This document shows, piece after piece, positions 18,905 to 29,000 of a DNA stretch of 36,468 nucleotides. The notes below the pieces were generated by a model. The model saw only the letters and a list, made by a program, of their open reading frames with translations, did no database searches and had not been told where the DNA came from. Positions within the stretch are counted from its first letter, which is position 1, and the number at the start of each line of letters is the position of its first letter. The stretch comes from Bacteroidales bacterium. GTDB taxonomy: Bacteria; Bacteroidota; Bacteroidia; Bacteroidales; UBA932. The translations under genes were made by a program, and so were the position numbers. The stretch is from assembly GCA_016281315.1 (NCBI GenBank), contig JAEEIJ010000065.1:1-36468 (forward strand), given 5' to 3'.

Positions 18905-20044
18905 TTATTTCTTCACGATATAAAAGAAGGTATCGCGCGCACGTTCCCCCTTATGGTCCGGACCGTTGCTTTCCTTGGGCCAGACTATGGTCTCCGACCC
19001 AATTTTGATTTCCTTGCTAGCGTCCTTGTTGTCGCAGGGGTAATTGACCACGTGGGTATCCGGGTCGCCCTGCCCTGCCACACACATCGCCGAAGAACCG
19101 CCGCCATCCAGGTTGATGGCATACTGCGGATTGAAATTATTCACCAGGAACGTGGTCAGTTCCAGGGCAGATATACCCGTGGAAACCGTGCGCCGGCCAT
19201 CCACCACAATGAACAGCACGTGACCGTCTTCCGTCGTGGCGATTGCTGTACGGGGGTTGGACGTGGATGCCTGATGGTTATAAGGATCTTCCGAGCTGCT
19301 GTTCCGCCGGGGGTGGAGATCACAGAAGGTTGTTCCCACCGGCTCATAGTCACTGATCAGCATCGGAGCACTGGTGATGAAGTTGTTCTCCGTATAGCAT
19401 TTCGCCGAATAAAGGGCTCTCCATTCGGCCAGATTCTTGTCCCTTCCGGAGAAACGGATCCGCACATCCTGGTCCTGGTTCAAATAGACGGCAGCCTCGC
19501 TCTTCCACTGGGGGACATCGTTAGCCTCGACCGGTTTATCATTATCCTTGCCCACACGGTCGTACTGAATCCACCCGATATTGGTTCCGTTCACACGGCA
19601 CCAGATGGCCGTCTTCTCATAACCGGCATTGATAACGGCAACTGCCCCCGTCGATTTGAAAATACGGGAGGCAATGTTGTTTCCATTATAGTAGGCCAGC
19701 TTGAGGGAATAACCCTTGCTCAGGTCTACATCCGTAACAAAAATGCGCTGTTTCCGTTTGGATACCGGCTCAGTACCGTCAAAGGCATAATAGGTTACAC
19801 CTTGATAACCGGAGACAGGAGTCACCGTCCATCCGTTGCCGGACTGGGGACGCACCACCTTGCCCCGGTTTTCGTCCCAGGGTTTCGGGGTGTCGGTTTC
19901 ATCACCGGGCTCCTCCGTATCATCGCCGCCGGGGTTTACCGTCGGGGGCGGGGGGACACCATTGGAGGTAGGGTTCCCCTTGCCGCAGGAGACCAGCAGC
20001 AAGGAGAACAGAACCGTCCAAAAAGTCAAACGTTTGAAAAACAT
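18905..20044 (-). CDS. Stand-alone NAGPA-family phosphodiester glycosidase lipoprotein
   Basis: The 379-aa protein has a lipoprotein signal (SLLLVSC, Cys20) followed by GKGNP, without the K-E pair seen in its neighbours. A Pro/Gly/Asp/Glu-rich linker (about 25-60) precedes a single NAGPA domain (about 70-379) with GAVAVINAGYE, VLFIVVDGRR, INLDGGGSSAMC (Asp313) and HVVNYPCD, ending RARDTFFYIVKK. These match the fused copy in the next gene motif by motif, so the two arose by duplication or share a source. It lacks fimbrillin and GLUG modules. By signal type it may face the periplasm, acting after import, while the fused copy works at the surface; this is inference. Spacing is 29 bases to the next gene and 3 bases from the previous stop. 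Confidence 0.88.
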   Translation of the reverse strand: MFFKRLTFWTVLFSLLLVSCGKGNPTSNGVPPPPTVNPGGDDTEEPGDETDTPKPWDENRGKVVRPQSGNGWTVTPVSGYQGVTYYAFDGTEPVSKRKQRIFVTDVDLSKGYSLKLAYYNGNNIASRIFKSTGAVAVINAGYEKTAIWCRVNGTNIGWIQYDRVGKDNDKPVEANDVPQWKSEAAVYLNQDQDVRIRFSGRDKNLAEWRALYSAKCYTENNFITSAPMLISDYEPVGTTFCDLHPRRNSSSEDPYNHQASTSNPRTAIATTEDGHVLFIVVDGRRTVSTGISALELTTFLVNNFNPQYAINLDGGGSSAMCVAGQGDPDTHVVNYPCDNKDASKEIKIGSETIVWPKESNGPDHKGERARDTFFYIVKK

Positions 20045-20047
20045 CGT

Positions 20048-22351
20048 TTATCTGAGTGTAGCATTAAAATTCCAGATGCTGGGATCCCAGCCCATAGCCG
20101 CAGCCTGGCTGGAAATGGTCCCGGTCTTACCGCAGTAGTTGTCGGATACAGTTCCGCCGTCTTCCCAGGCGATGAACGGAAGGGTGTCGCTCCAGCCGAT
20201 GCAGGAGTTGATGACAATTCCCGTCAGGTCAGGAACGAAGGCACCGAAGATACCGACAGGGTCGCCGCCACTTGTGATTGCGCAGTCTGCATAGCAGTAC
20301 TGGATGGTGGTATTGGCCTTCGCGAAGGCGAAGAAACCGCCGATTCCATCCCAGTCGCCGGTGATGGCCATGGTGGTGAAGCAGTTCTTGATAACGGCTC
20401 CCTCGGGATAGGCCACGAAGCCGGCCACCCCGACGCCGTCGTCGGTCTTGCCCTCTCCGGAAGGATTCAGGGTACCGCCGTCTACATAGCACTGGTTGAT
20501 GGCCTTGCTGTAGTCCACACCCACGAAACCGGCGCTATAAAGACCGGCGTCGATGGTGACATCCTGCACGTAGCACTTGGTGAAGCTGTTGCCATTGGCT
20601 GCCTGACCGGCGAAACCGCCCACGCGATAGCCCTTTGCAGCGACCAGCGCAGCTCCCTTGACATAGCAGTTCGTGAAGGAACTGCCAGCCGTATTGGCAT
20701 GGCCGATAAAGCCGCCCAGACGGGCCTGATTGTTCTCGACGGAAGAGTTCACCGAAGGACCGGCATAGTAGCAGTCCTTCAGCGTGCCGGCATCGGCCTT
20801 GCCCACGAAGCCGCCCACGTCCGCGACACCGTTCACGGTAGAAGTGGAGGAGCAGCGCTCATAGGTACCCTTTTCGATATAACCGGCAAAACCGCCCGTG
20901 TACTGGTTGCTGGAGACCGTGGCCTGGGCCGAGCAGTTTTTGTAGACTGCAGCCTTCTGGGCACGGCCCACGAAGCCGCCGGTATGGTAGTTGCCGGTAC
21001 CGGTATGGAGGACCACCGTATTGATAACGTGGCAGTTGTCGAAGAGGGCATTGTCGCTGCCGGTCTGTCCCACGAAGCCGCCGCAGGAAGTAGTGGCGGT
21101 AACACTGGAGTTCTTGACAGTGACATTGACAGCTTCGGCCGGTATCAAGGCGGCAGCCGTTCCCATATAACCGCACACCACGCCGCTCTTGTTGCCGCCG
21201 GCATTGATGCTGGCGCCATTGAACGTGACGTTCCGGAGCGATCCGTAGAGCACGCCGGCGAAGCTGGCATAACCCACGGGCTCGGTGATGGTGAGGTTGC
21301 TGATGGTATAGCCCTGTCCGTCGAAGTCGATGTACTTATTGTACGTCCCCGCATTGTTCAGAGGCACCCACTCCTCACCGCTGAGGTCTATATCCGCGAT
21401 GAGCTTGTAGTAGGTAATTTCCCCTTCCACCAGGTCCTCGTGCACGCACATCAGCTGCTTGGCGGTCTTGATCTGCCAGGGATTCTCCTTGGTGCCTTCG
21501 CCGTCGGCGTAACGGCTTCCGGTAGCCCATTTCGAGGCGTCATCCACTTTGGCGTTATTGACCTTACCGGGCTTGATGGCCTTGTTCACGGCGGGCGTGA
21601 TGTCGGCCACCCAGTTGAAGTCGCCGGCGATCACGTTCACCTCCAGCTTGGTTCCGGCAGGGATTTCATCCTCGAACCAGGAGGTGGTCATCCAGGCCTC
21701 GAAGGCATGGTCCGCACCCACGGAAGCGTCCTTGATTCCCAGGGACAGTTCTTCCGAGAGGGCATCGGCCGCATTTCCAGTATGGAAAATCGCACTGCCG
21801 GCGCGAAGGATGACGCGGTCCACCTTCGTAGCTTCGTCGGGCAGTACCAGCGAGAAATGAAGCACGCCGCACTGCTTGAAATGTTCGGCCTCCGGGTCAA
21901 AGGCGAATTCCGTATAATCGGCCAGATTCTCCAAAAGCGCGAAATACTGCAGATGGGACTTGTCGCCATTCCCGGTCTGGGTCTGGCCAGACAGGTTCAG
22001 GGCGCCCATTTCATCGGCGGTGATGGCAGGATAGGTAATAGCGAACTGTTCGCCCTTGATTTCCTTCCCGATGAAGGACGCTTCTTTGGGCGAGAAGCCG
22101 TTGCGAATGCTGAAAATGCTGGAGGCGGCGCCAGAAGCGACGGCAATCTGGTCACCTTCCGCCCAGTTCCAGTCTATTCCATTCTCTGCATCGACGGCGA
22201 CCACCTTGGTCGCATCGCTGTCGATTATAGAGGCATGGATTTCCACAAGATTGCCCGGCGCAGGCATCTCGAACTGTTTTTCCTTGATACAGGAGAACAG
22301 CACGAAAGGAAGTGCAGCAATGCTGAGAAGAGTATAGATTCTTGTTTTCAT
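20048..22351 (-). CDS. GLUG-repeat surface lipoprotein with fimbrillin-like N-terminus
   Basis: The 767-aa product starts MKTRIYTLLSIAALPFVLFSC (Cys21) followed by IKEK, a surface-type lipoprotein signal. Residues about 30-280 are a fimbrillin-like beta-sandwich (VEIHASIIDSDATKV, WAEGDQIAVASG). The lead-in ENPWQIKTAKQLMCVHEDL near 300 and IDFDGQGYTISNLTI near 345 introduce GLUG-type repeats from about 370 to 720 (GGFVG...NC.V). It ends at AAMGWDPSIWNFNATLR, a slightly changed form of the common W-D-F cap, with no enzyme after it. Probable role: glycan binding or scaffold, like the SusE/F-position proteins of other loci. It is 16 bases downstream of its upstream neighbour's stop. Confidence 0.83.
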   Translation of the reverse strand: MKTRIYTLLSIAALPFVLFSCIKEKQFEMPAPGNLVEIHASIIDSDATKVVAVDAENGIDWNWAEGDQIAVASGAASSIFSIRNGFSPKEASFIGKEIKGEQFAITYPAITADEMGALNLSGQTQTGNGDKSHLQYFALLENLADYTEFAFDPEAEHFKQCGVLHFSLVLPDEATKVDRVILRAGSAIFHTGNAADALSEELSLGIKDASVGADHAFEAWMTTSWFEDEIPAGTKLEVNVIAGDFNWVADITPAVNKAIKPGKVNNAKVDDASKWATGSRYADGEGTKENPWQIKTAKQLMCVHEDLVEGEITYYKLIADIDLSGEEWVPLNNAGTYNKYIDFDGQGYTISNLTITEPVGYASFAGVLYGSLRNVTFNGASINAGGNKSGVVCGYMGTAAALIPAEAVNVTVKNSSVTATTSCGGFVGQTGSDNALFDNCHVINTVVLHTGTGNYHTGGFVGRAQKAAVYKNCSAQATVSSNQYTGGFAGYIEKGTYERCSSTSTVNGVADVGGFVGKADAGTLKDCYYAGPSVNSSVENNQARLGGFIGHANTAGSSFTNCYVKGAALVAAKGYRVGGFAGQAANGNSFTKCYVQDVTIDAGLYSAGFVGVDYSKAINQCYVDGGTLNPSGEGKTDDGVGVAGFVAYPEGAVIKNCFTTMAITGDWDGIGGFFAFAKANTTIQYCYADCAITSGGDPVGIFGAFVPDLTGIVINSCIGWSDTLPFIAWEDGGTVSDNYCGKTGTISSQAAAMGWDPSIWNFNATLR

Positions 22352-22367
22352 AGCTGTCTCTTATATA

Positions 22368-24227
22368 TTAAAGGTCATTGTTTTCAAAACCGGGCAGCTG
22401 TCCACCGGCAGAGACATCGGGTACAGGACCCACCTGGGCATCCGGACGAAGCTTGGGAAGCTCTGCACTGAAGTCCCAGATAGCGGAACTCCAGCCCAGG
22501 CTCTGAGCCACCTCACTGAGCGTCTTGCCAGCAGGAGCCGCCGTGCCGTGGTAGGGATAATTGTAGTTTGCACCCGCCACGGGTATGGGAGAAAGCGGAG
22601 TTTCCGGGGAGGTGTCCGGCTGGTCATAGAGGGAGAAGGCATCCGTGTAATCGAAGAAAATGACGCTGTTGTAGGCCATGGCCGGATTGCGCACATTCCC
22701 CTTGAGCGTATTCTTCACGGCGCAATACCCTATAACCGCACCGCAGCTGTAATGGCTCACGTCACCAGACGTAATCTCGCCGAAGACTTCCGTATTGACG
22801 TTCCAGTTGGCATGGATTTCTTCATTCCAGGCAATACAATTTTCGAAAATGTTGCCGGGATCGACACCGGTGGGATTGGCAGTAGCTTTCGTGAAGTAGC
22901 CGCCGATGCCGCCGATACCGAAGGATCCGTACACCTTTGCCGTACTGTAACAATTGACGATCTTGATGGGAACGGTGGGATCATCGTCGCCCACAGTACC
23001 GCCCAGGATACCACCTACGCGCTGGCCACCCCTGATGATACCGGAGGTCCAGCAATCGATGATTTCCACCTCTTTTCCGCAATAGCCGGCAAGTCCGCCC
23101 ACATTGTTCAGCTTGGATTTGATGTCTACATCGGCCGAGCAGGCATAGAGGGCGCCGGTGCCCATAAAGCCGAAGAATCCACCGGCACCGTACTTGGACG
23201 ACAGACGATGGTCGAGTTCGCCCTGGATGTGCACACGGGCACAGTCGCCGCGGACACCCTTGCTGGCATCCTGCAAACCGCAGTAGCCGGCCAGGATGCC
23301 GTCGCGCTGAGCGGTCTTGACAACCACCTTTGCATTGAGGAACGTTACATCGTGGCAATACCCGTTGAGTACGCCGAAGAAGCTGGGATAGTCTCCTTCA
23401 TCGTAATCGCAGTAGAAATTGGAGATGGTATGGCCCTGACCGTCAAAGTCGATTGCCTTCAGATACGGAGACTTATTGTTGAGCGGAACCCATTTTGTCG
23501 GGACCTTAATCTTGCTCCCCGGGTTATCCGGATCATCGATTTCCTTGGTGGGCATCTCCGACATGTCGATGTCATTCATCATCTTGAAGTAAGTCTTGTC
23601 GCCGGAAACCAGATTGTCCCCGATTGCGAGCATGTCTTCCACGGTGCGCAGTTCAAAGGGGAATTCCATGGAACCGTCACCGCCTTCAGGACCCTCGATA
23701 GTCTGAATGGCCTTGATGAAGCCGTAGGGTTGCTCAGCCAGCCCCCAGAGGTCCGTTCCCTCCACCTTGTCGATGGTGATGGGCAGCACATACAGCACAT
23801 CGTTCTCCAGACCGCTGGCAATGATTCTGAGCTTGGCATAGGTGGATGCCTTGTTAAAACGGGCCAGAATCATGTTGTTGCTCACGAATTCGTAGGCCGA
23901 CGAAGGCAGCAGCTGGGCCTGTTCGCCCGGGTGCGCCGCATTGTACACGGCCAGTCCGTCGGGAGCCACCTTGAAGGAGATATTAAGGGTGACATCGGAG
24001 ACGGAGGACTCAAACACACAGACCTGCGCCTGGGCACTCTTGCTCTTTCCGGGCATGATCTTGATGGTCTCGTCCGCGTTCTGGACGGCGGCATAGAACA
24101 CGCCTTTCATGGTAGCGGCGGGCTTGGAGTCACGCCCCGTATAGCTCTTGCCGTTCTCCTTTTCACAGGAAGCGAACAGGAGCAGGGAGAGCCCGCAGAG
24201 AAGAAGGGTATATAATGTCTTTTTCAT
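22368..24227 (-). CDS. SusE-position lipoprotein: DUF1735-like domain + GLUG repeats
   Basis: The 619-aa protein follows SusD by 12 bases, the place where SusE/SGBP-type glycan-binding proteins usually stand. It has a lipobox (LLLFASC, Cys21) followed by EKEN. Unlike the others, its N-terminal domain (about 50-170) resembles DUF1735/BT_3987-type N-terminal domains: a strand like DVTLNISFKVAPDGLAVYN, then LPSSAYEFVSNNMILARF and AKLRIIASGL. After FPFELRTVEDMLAIGDNL (about 200) come GLUG-type repeats (about 255-510) and the cap YPYHGTAAPAGKTLSEVAQS-LGWSSAIWDFSAELPKL. It is therefore a hybrid of a classical surface glycan-binding N-terminus with the GLUG module that marks this locus. Enzymatic activity is not expected. 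Confidence 0.83.
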   Translation of the reverse strand: MKKTLYTLLLCGLSLLLFASCEKENGKSYTGRDSKPAATMKGVFYAAVQNADETIKIMPGKSKSAQAQVCVFESSVSDVTLNISFKVAPDGLAVYNAAHPGEQAQLLPSSAYEFVSNNMILARFNKASTYAKLRIIASGLENDVLYVLPITIDKVEGTDLWGLAEQPYGFIKAIQTIEGPEGGDGSMEFPFELRTVEDMLAIGDNLVSGDKTYFKMMNDIDMSEMPTKEIDDPDNPGSKIKVPTKWVPLNNKSPYLKAIDFDGQGHTISNFYCDYDEGDYPSFFGVLNGYCHDVTFLNAKVVVKTAQRDGILAGYCGLQDASKGVRGDCARVHIQGELDHRLSSKYGAGGFFGFMGTGALYACSADVDIKSKLNNVGGLAGYCGKEVEIIDCWTSGIIRGGQRVGGILGGTVGDDDPTVPIKIVNCYSTAKVYGSFGIGGIGGYFTKATANPTGVDPGNIFENCIAWNEEIHANWNVNTEVFGEITSGDVSHYSCGAVIGYCAVKNTLKGNVRNPAMAYNSVIFFDYTDAFSLYDQPDTSPETPLSPIPVAGANYNYPYHGTAAPAGKTLSEVAQSLGWSSAIWDFSAELPKLRPDAQVGPVPDVSAGGQLPGFENNDL

Positions 24228-24239
24228 AGGGCAGATTCT

Positions 24240-26081
24240 TTATTGAAATAAACCGTCTTTCCAGCCGGGATTCTGTGTAAGAGCCCCTCCGGTAAGGTTG
24301 CGTTCATCCGTAGGGATGGGATAGAGGTAATCCTTGTTCTCATCCCAGTGGCGGGTGGTAGTGTGGTGCAGGGAGATGCAGCCCTTGTCCGTATCGCTCA
24401 GGAACACAGCGTCATTGAGTTTCTTGGCAATCTTGGCTGCCGCATCACCCGTAGAAGCAGACTCGGTGAAAACTTCGAAGTCTTTGGTTCCGTTGCCGTC
24501 TATGTCGTAAACGCCCACGGCGGGAAGGTAGATGCCATAGAAAGGACACTCGAAGAGCTTGCCTTCCTTCCAGCGCATAAGGTCATAGTAGCGATAGCCT
24601 TCCTGGGCCAGTTCCACGGCACGCTCGCGGCGGATTTCCAGAATCACACCTTTGTTGGCATCGGCCAGGAGCACCGGGCACTGGTAGGCACCCCACCGGT
24701 TTCCGGCAGGGTCGGAGCCCTCGTAGAAGAGGAACGGATCCGGATTGGTGTTGGCCGCAGCCATGTCCAGTTTGGGCATACCCACGCGGGAACGGAGCTG
24801 ATTGATGCTCAGTTCCAGGTCGCTCTGCGTGAGGGTTCCGGCCTCGGCCTTTGCCTCTGCATAGTTGAGCATCACCTCGCCCAGACGGAAGAGGATGAGG
24901 TCAATGTAGGAATACGTATCGTCTTCGGGACCCATCAGGTATTTGTCCGGATGGTAGCCGGAGAAGGTTACCAGGAAGTCCGGAGAAGTAACCTTGTCCT
25001 CGCCCACGCGCTTGTAGCCGGGAGTACGGATGCTCTGGGACAGGCGGGGGTCACGGTTCTGGGTTTCCTCGGCGAACTGCATCGTCTCCCAGCCGGCTTT
25101 GTCGGTGAACCGGGTGCCGTCTTTCATCAGGTAGCTGGCAGCCAGCTTCCTGGTCATGGACGGGCAGCCGCGGGAGCCACCGGTCATGACAGCGCCGGAG
25201 TAGTGGTTCACGCCATAGGCCTGGTTGAAGTCACGGGCAAGTATTACCTCATCCGTGAGCGAGGTGGCTTCCATCGTATGGAACAGGTTGTAATAGCTCT
25301 TGGCGGGGCCGCCGTCCGTGTGCAGGCTGTAGCCACCGGTCTGGATGAGTTCCAGGGAGACTTTCGCGCACTCGTCCAGATACCAGCTGTAGGGCTTGGC
25401 ATCGGCGGGCAGCGTCTGGAGGAAGACGTCGCCGGCGTGGTACTTGCGGAAAGTACCCTCGAACAGGCAGACGCGGGATTTAAGGGCCATTGCGGTCCAC
25501 TTGGTAATCTCATAGGTGCTCTTGGCGGTGGGGAGATTCTCAATGGCGTAATCCAGGTCCCCGAGGATGTTCTGCATCACCAGTTCGCGGCTGTCGCGGG
25601 GCTTCTTGAGTTTCTCTGTCTCGGACGATCCGATGGTGCTGTCGTACCACGGCACGTCGCCAAAGCGCTTGACTTTTTCGAAATAGACATAGGCACGGAA
25701 GAAACGGGCCAGGGCGCCGTATTTGGCGCGGACCGCCGCATCCGGGCAGTTGTTCATGTCTTCCAGGAGGGTGTTGATGTTGCGCAGGGCGCCCCAGCTC
25801 CAGCCGCCGCCGCTGCTGGGAATGGTGCGCAGGCCCATCTCCTCGTTGGTGAGATTGTTCTGGGTATAATGGTCGTCGTTGGCCTCATACAGATCCCCCG
25901 TGGGGAAGTTCTCATAGAAGACCATCGCGAAAGCCCTGATCTGGCTCTCGTCCCTGAAGAAGGACGGCTCCGTCATTTTGTCGCGGGGAACGGCGTCCAG
26001 AAGGTCGTCGCAGCCGGTGAATGCGAACCCGGCAAGCACAAACAGAATCGGGAATAATATCTTTTTCATTGCAGGATTCAT
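24240..26081 (-). CDS. susD: SusD/RagB-family outer-membrane glycan-binding lipoprotein
   Basis: The 613-aa product has the RagB/SusD layout: lipobox FAFTGC followed by DDLLDAVPRDKMTEPSFF near the N-terminus, TPR-like helices with LARFFRAYVYFEKVKRFGDVPWYD (quoted strings are partial landmarks), and the C-terminal RRERAVELAQEGYRYYDLMRW signature. SusD proteins cap the SusC channel and bind the glycan. Two starts are possible: the ATG at 26081, which overlaps the SusC stop as TAATG, and MKKILFPILF at 26069, which gives a standard signal peptide. The second gives 609 residues and seems equally likely. It is the partner of the SusC gene directly upstream. The ligand cannot be read from the sequence. 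The symbol is used in the family sense only. Confidence 0.95.
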   Translation of the reverse strand: MNPAMKKILFPILFVLAGFAFTGCDDLLDAVPRDKMTEPSFFRDESQIRAFAMVFYENFPTGDLYEANDDHYTQNNLTNEEMGLRTIPSSGGGWSWGALRNINTLLEDMNNCPDAAVRAKYGALARFFRAYVYFEKVKRFGDVPWYDSTIGSSETEKLKKPRDSRELVMQNILGDLDYAIENLPTAKSTYEITKWTAMALKSRVCLFEGTFRKYHAGDVFLQTLPADAKPYSWYLDECAKVSLELIQTGGYSLHTDGGPAKSYYNLFHTMEATSLTDEVILARDFNQAYGVNHYSGAVMTGGSRGCPSMTRKLAASYLMKDGTRFTDKAGWETMQFAEETQNRDPRLSQSIRTPGYKRVGEDKVTSPDFLVTFSGYHPDKYLMGPEDDTYSYIDLILFRLGEVMLNYAEAKAEAGTLTQSDLELSINQLRSRVGMPKLDMAAANTNPDPFLFYEGSDPAGNRWGAYQCPVLLADANKGVILEIRRERAVELAQEGYRYYDLMRWKEGKLFECPFYGIYLPAVGVYDIDGNGTKDFEVFTESASTGDAAAKIAKKLNDAVFLSDTDKGCISLHHTTTRHWDENKDYLYPIPTDERNLTGGALTQNPGWKDGLFQ

Positions 26082-29000
26082 TAAAGGGTTACATCAATAC
26101 CGAAGGTGAAGCTCTTCTGCCAAGGGTACACACGGCCGGTACTGCCGGCCTGGGCCATTTCGGGATCTACGTAATCACCGTGCAGGCCGGGAGCCCAATA
26201 GAAGAGATTTTCACCGGAGAAGAACACGCGCAGTTTCTGGATGTACACCTTCTTGGTGAGTTTCTCCGGAAGCGTGTAGCCGAAGGTAAGATTCTTCAGA
26301 CGCAGATAACCGATGTCCTGCAGGTAACGGGTGTTGGCCACGCCCAGCGGACGGGCATCGCTCATGGACACGTAGCCGTGCGGACGCGGATAGTAGGCGT
26401 TCGGGTTTTCCTCGCTCCAGCAATCGTTCAGGAAGTCCCTGGGAACGAAAGTCTGGTAGGCGCGGTCATAGAGGAACCAGAAGGAACGGAAGCCGGCCGC
26501 AGGATACCAGTTCATATGGCCGATTCCCTGGAAGAAAACGGCCAGGTCGAAACCATTCCAGCCTGCACTGAGGTTGAGGCCATAATTGTAGCGGGGCTGG
26601 CTGTTGCCGATGATGGTCCAGTCGCCGCTGTCCCCTACCCGCTCGTTGCCTTTGTCGATGGCCCCGTTTTTATCCAGGTCCACAAAGCGCATTTCACCGG
26701 CATAGAGGCCATTGGGAGAAGAGGCGCTGCGCGGGAAAATCTGGGAGTCATTCACCTTGGACTGGTCTACGGCATAGGCAGCGGCTTCCGCATCCGTAGC
26801 AAACAGACCGTCCACGGTGTAACCCCAGATGTCACCGTACTTCTGCCCTACCCAGTAGGTCTTCGCAAAGAGCTTGTCCCGATTGTTGAAACGGGTGATG
26901 TGGGAGACATAGTCGCTGAACACGAGGTTGGCGCCGTAGGTGAACGGCTTGCCGGCCAGCTTGAAGGAATCCCTCCAGCCGATGGTGAATTCATAACCCA
27001 TGGTGCGGAGATCGGCCGAATTCTCTTTAGGAACGCTGGCGCCGTACACTGCAGGCAGGGGCTCACCGGCGGTGAGCATGTCCTTGGTGTCGCGGATGTA
27101 ACCTTCGATACTGAACTCCAGACGGTTCTGCAGGAAGGCCAGGTCGATACCCAGGTTGCTCTGGACGGAACGCTCCCAGGTGAGGCCGGAGGAAACCGGT
27201 GCGCTGAGGGTGGCCGACGGCAGTTTGCCGCCGCCCAGGAGATAGCTGGACTGGCCGCTGGTGTCCACGGTGCGGATGGCGGGATAGTAGGAGCTCATCT
27301 GCTGGTTGCCCAGCTGACCATAGGAAAAACGGATCTTGGCATTGTCCCACCAGCCCTTGAGCGGCTGGAAGAAAGGTTCTTCGGAGATTCTCCAACCCAG
27401 GGAGGCCGACGGGGAGAATACCCAGCGGTGACCGCGGAGGAAGCGGGAAGAACCGTCGTAGCGGCCGTTCAGTTCCAGGAGGTAGCGACCCTTATAGTCG
27501 TAGTTGATACGGGCGAAGTAACCTGCGGTCTTGAGCTCGTTCTGGCCGCCGCTGGTTACCATGCGCTTGTAGCTCTGGCCCTCTTCCGGATAGTTCTCCG
27601 AAGCACCCACCAGATCCAGGTCGTTCAGTTCTGTCGTGTACAGGTTGTAACCCTGGAGGCCGAGGTCCTTGATGTGGCGTTTTTCATAGTTCACGCCGGC
27701 CATCACCTTGAAGTTGTGGGCTTCGGCCCAGCTGTGTTCATAGGTGGCGTACAGGTTGTAGGCCTGATAAATGTTGGTGGAGGCGCTTTCCGTGAGTTTG
27801 TCCACGAGGCCCTTGCCTTCATTCAGCACCGTCTCCACCACACCGGGATACTGGGAATACTCGCCCAGGGTGGCGCGGTTCACATAGCCGCCGTATTTGA
27901 AGGTATAGGTGTAGTCACCCTTGATGCTGAGGCCCTTGAGGGGCGTAAGGGTGAAGTCGATGGTCTCGCTGAGGTTATCCACCGTATCGTTGTTGAAGTG
28001 GTCGCTGAACAGACTCATCAGCGTACCGTCCATGATCGTGTAGTTGTTGTACTTTGTCGTGTACACATTCGTTCCATCCGGGTTGAAAGCCGGATAGCTG
28101 GCCAAGGCGTGGACGGTGCTGTCGCCGAAGGTGTTGTTGATACCGCTGCGGCCGGGATAGAAATAGGCGCTGTTGAAATAGCTGGTGTTGGACCCGATCT
28201 TGAGCCAGTCCGTCACCTTGAAGGAAATCTTCGCACGCAGGTTCACCCGCTTGTAGTTATCCGGCTTGTCCTTGAACATACCCTGTTCGTAGGTGTAGCC
28301 GCCGGAAACCAGGTAGGAGAGGGCATCCGTTGCACCGCTCATGGTGATCATGTGGCTGTAGGTGGGCTTGATGTCGTTGTACAGCACGTGATACCAGTCC
28401 GTATTGGCGTAGTAGTTATACACGTCCTGACCGTCTACGTTGGTGATGGTCACCCACGGGCGGGCGGGATTCTCCGTCACGTCGTTGCGACGGATCCAGA
28501 GTTCCTGCATGTCTGCGTCCGTGTAATTGGCATACTTGGTGCCGGGGCTGTAACGGGACCAGAACAGGTTGGTCATGTAGACGTGGTCGTAACCGCGCGT
28601 TTCAAAGTCCGTGCTGGTGGTGGGAGCAGTGAGGCCGAAGCGGCCGCTGTAGCTCACCTTGGCCCGGCCGTCCTTTTCCTTGGTGCCGTTCTTGGTGCTC
28701 ACCAGGACGACACCGGCGGAACCTTTTGCACCGTAGATGGCCGCGGCAGCGGCATCCTTGATGACGGAGATGTTGTCTACATCGGCCGGGTTGATGTACT
28801 GGAGGTCACCTTCCACGCCGTCGATCAGGACGAGGGGCGAGCCGCCGTTGATGGAGTTCCAACCACGGATGTTCAGGTTGGCGGCCTGGCCGGGACGGCC
28901 GGAACCGGAAGTGATGTTGAGGCCGGGGACCGAACCCTGCAGCATGTGGGCAACGTCCAGGGAAGTACGGTCCTTGAGGGCTTCGGCCTTGATCACGGAC

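Noticed and set aside
18953..22471. A 1172-codon plus-strand frame across two lipoprotein genes
   Set aside because: It is antisense to well supported NAGPA and GLUG genes, has no signal or domain, and crosses gene borders. The same holds for plus-strand frames at 16995-18884, 22548-24215 and 24348-26057.
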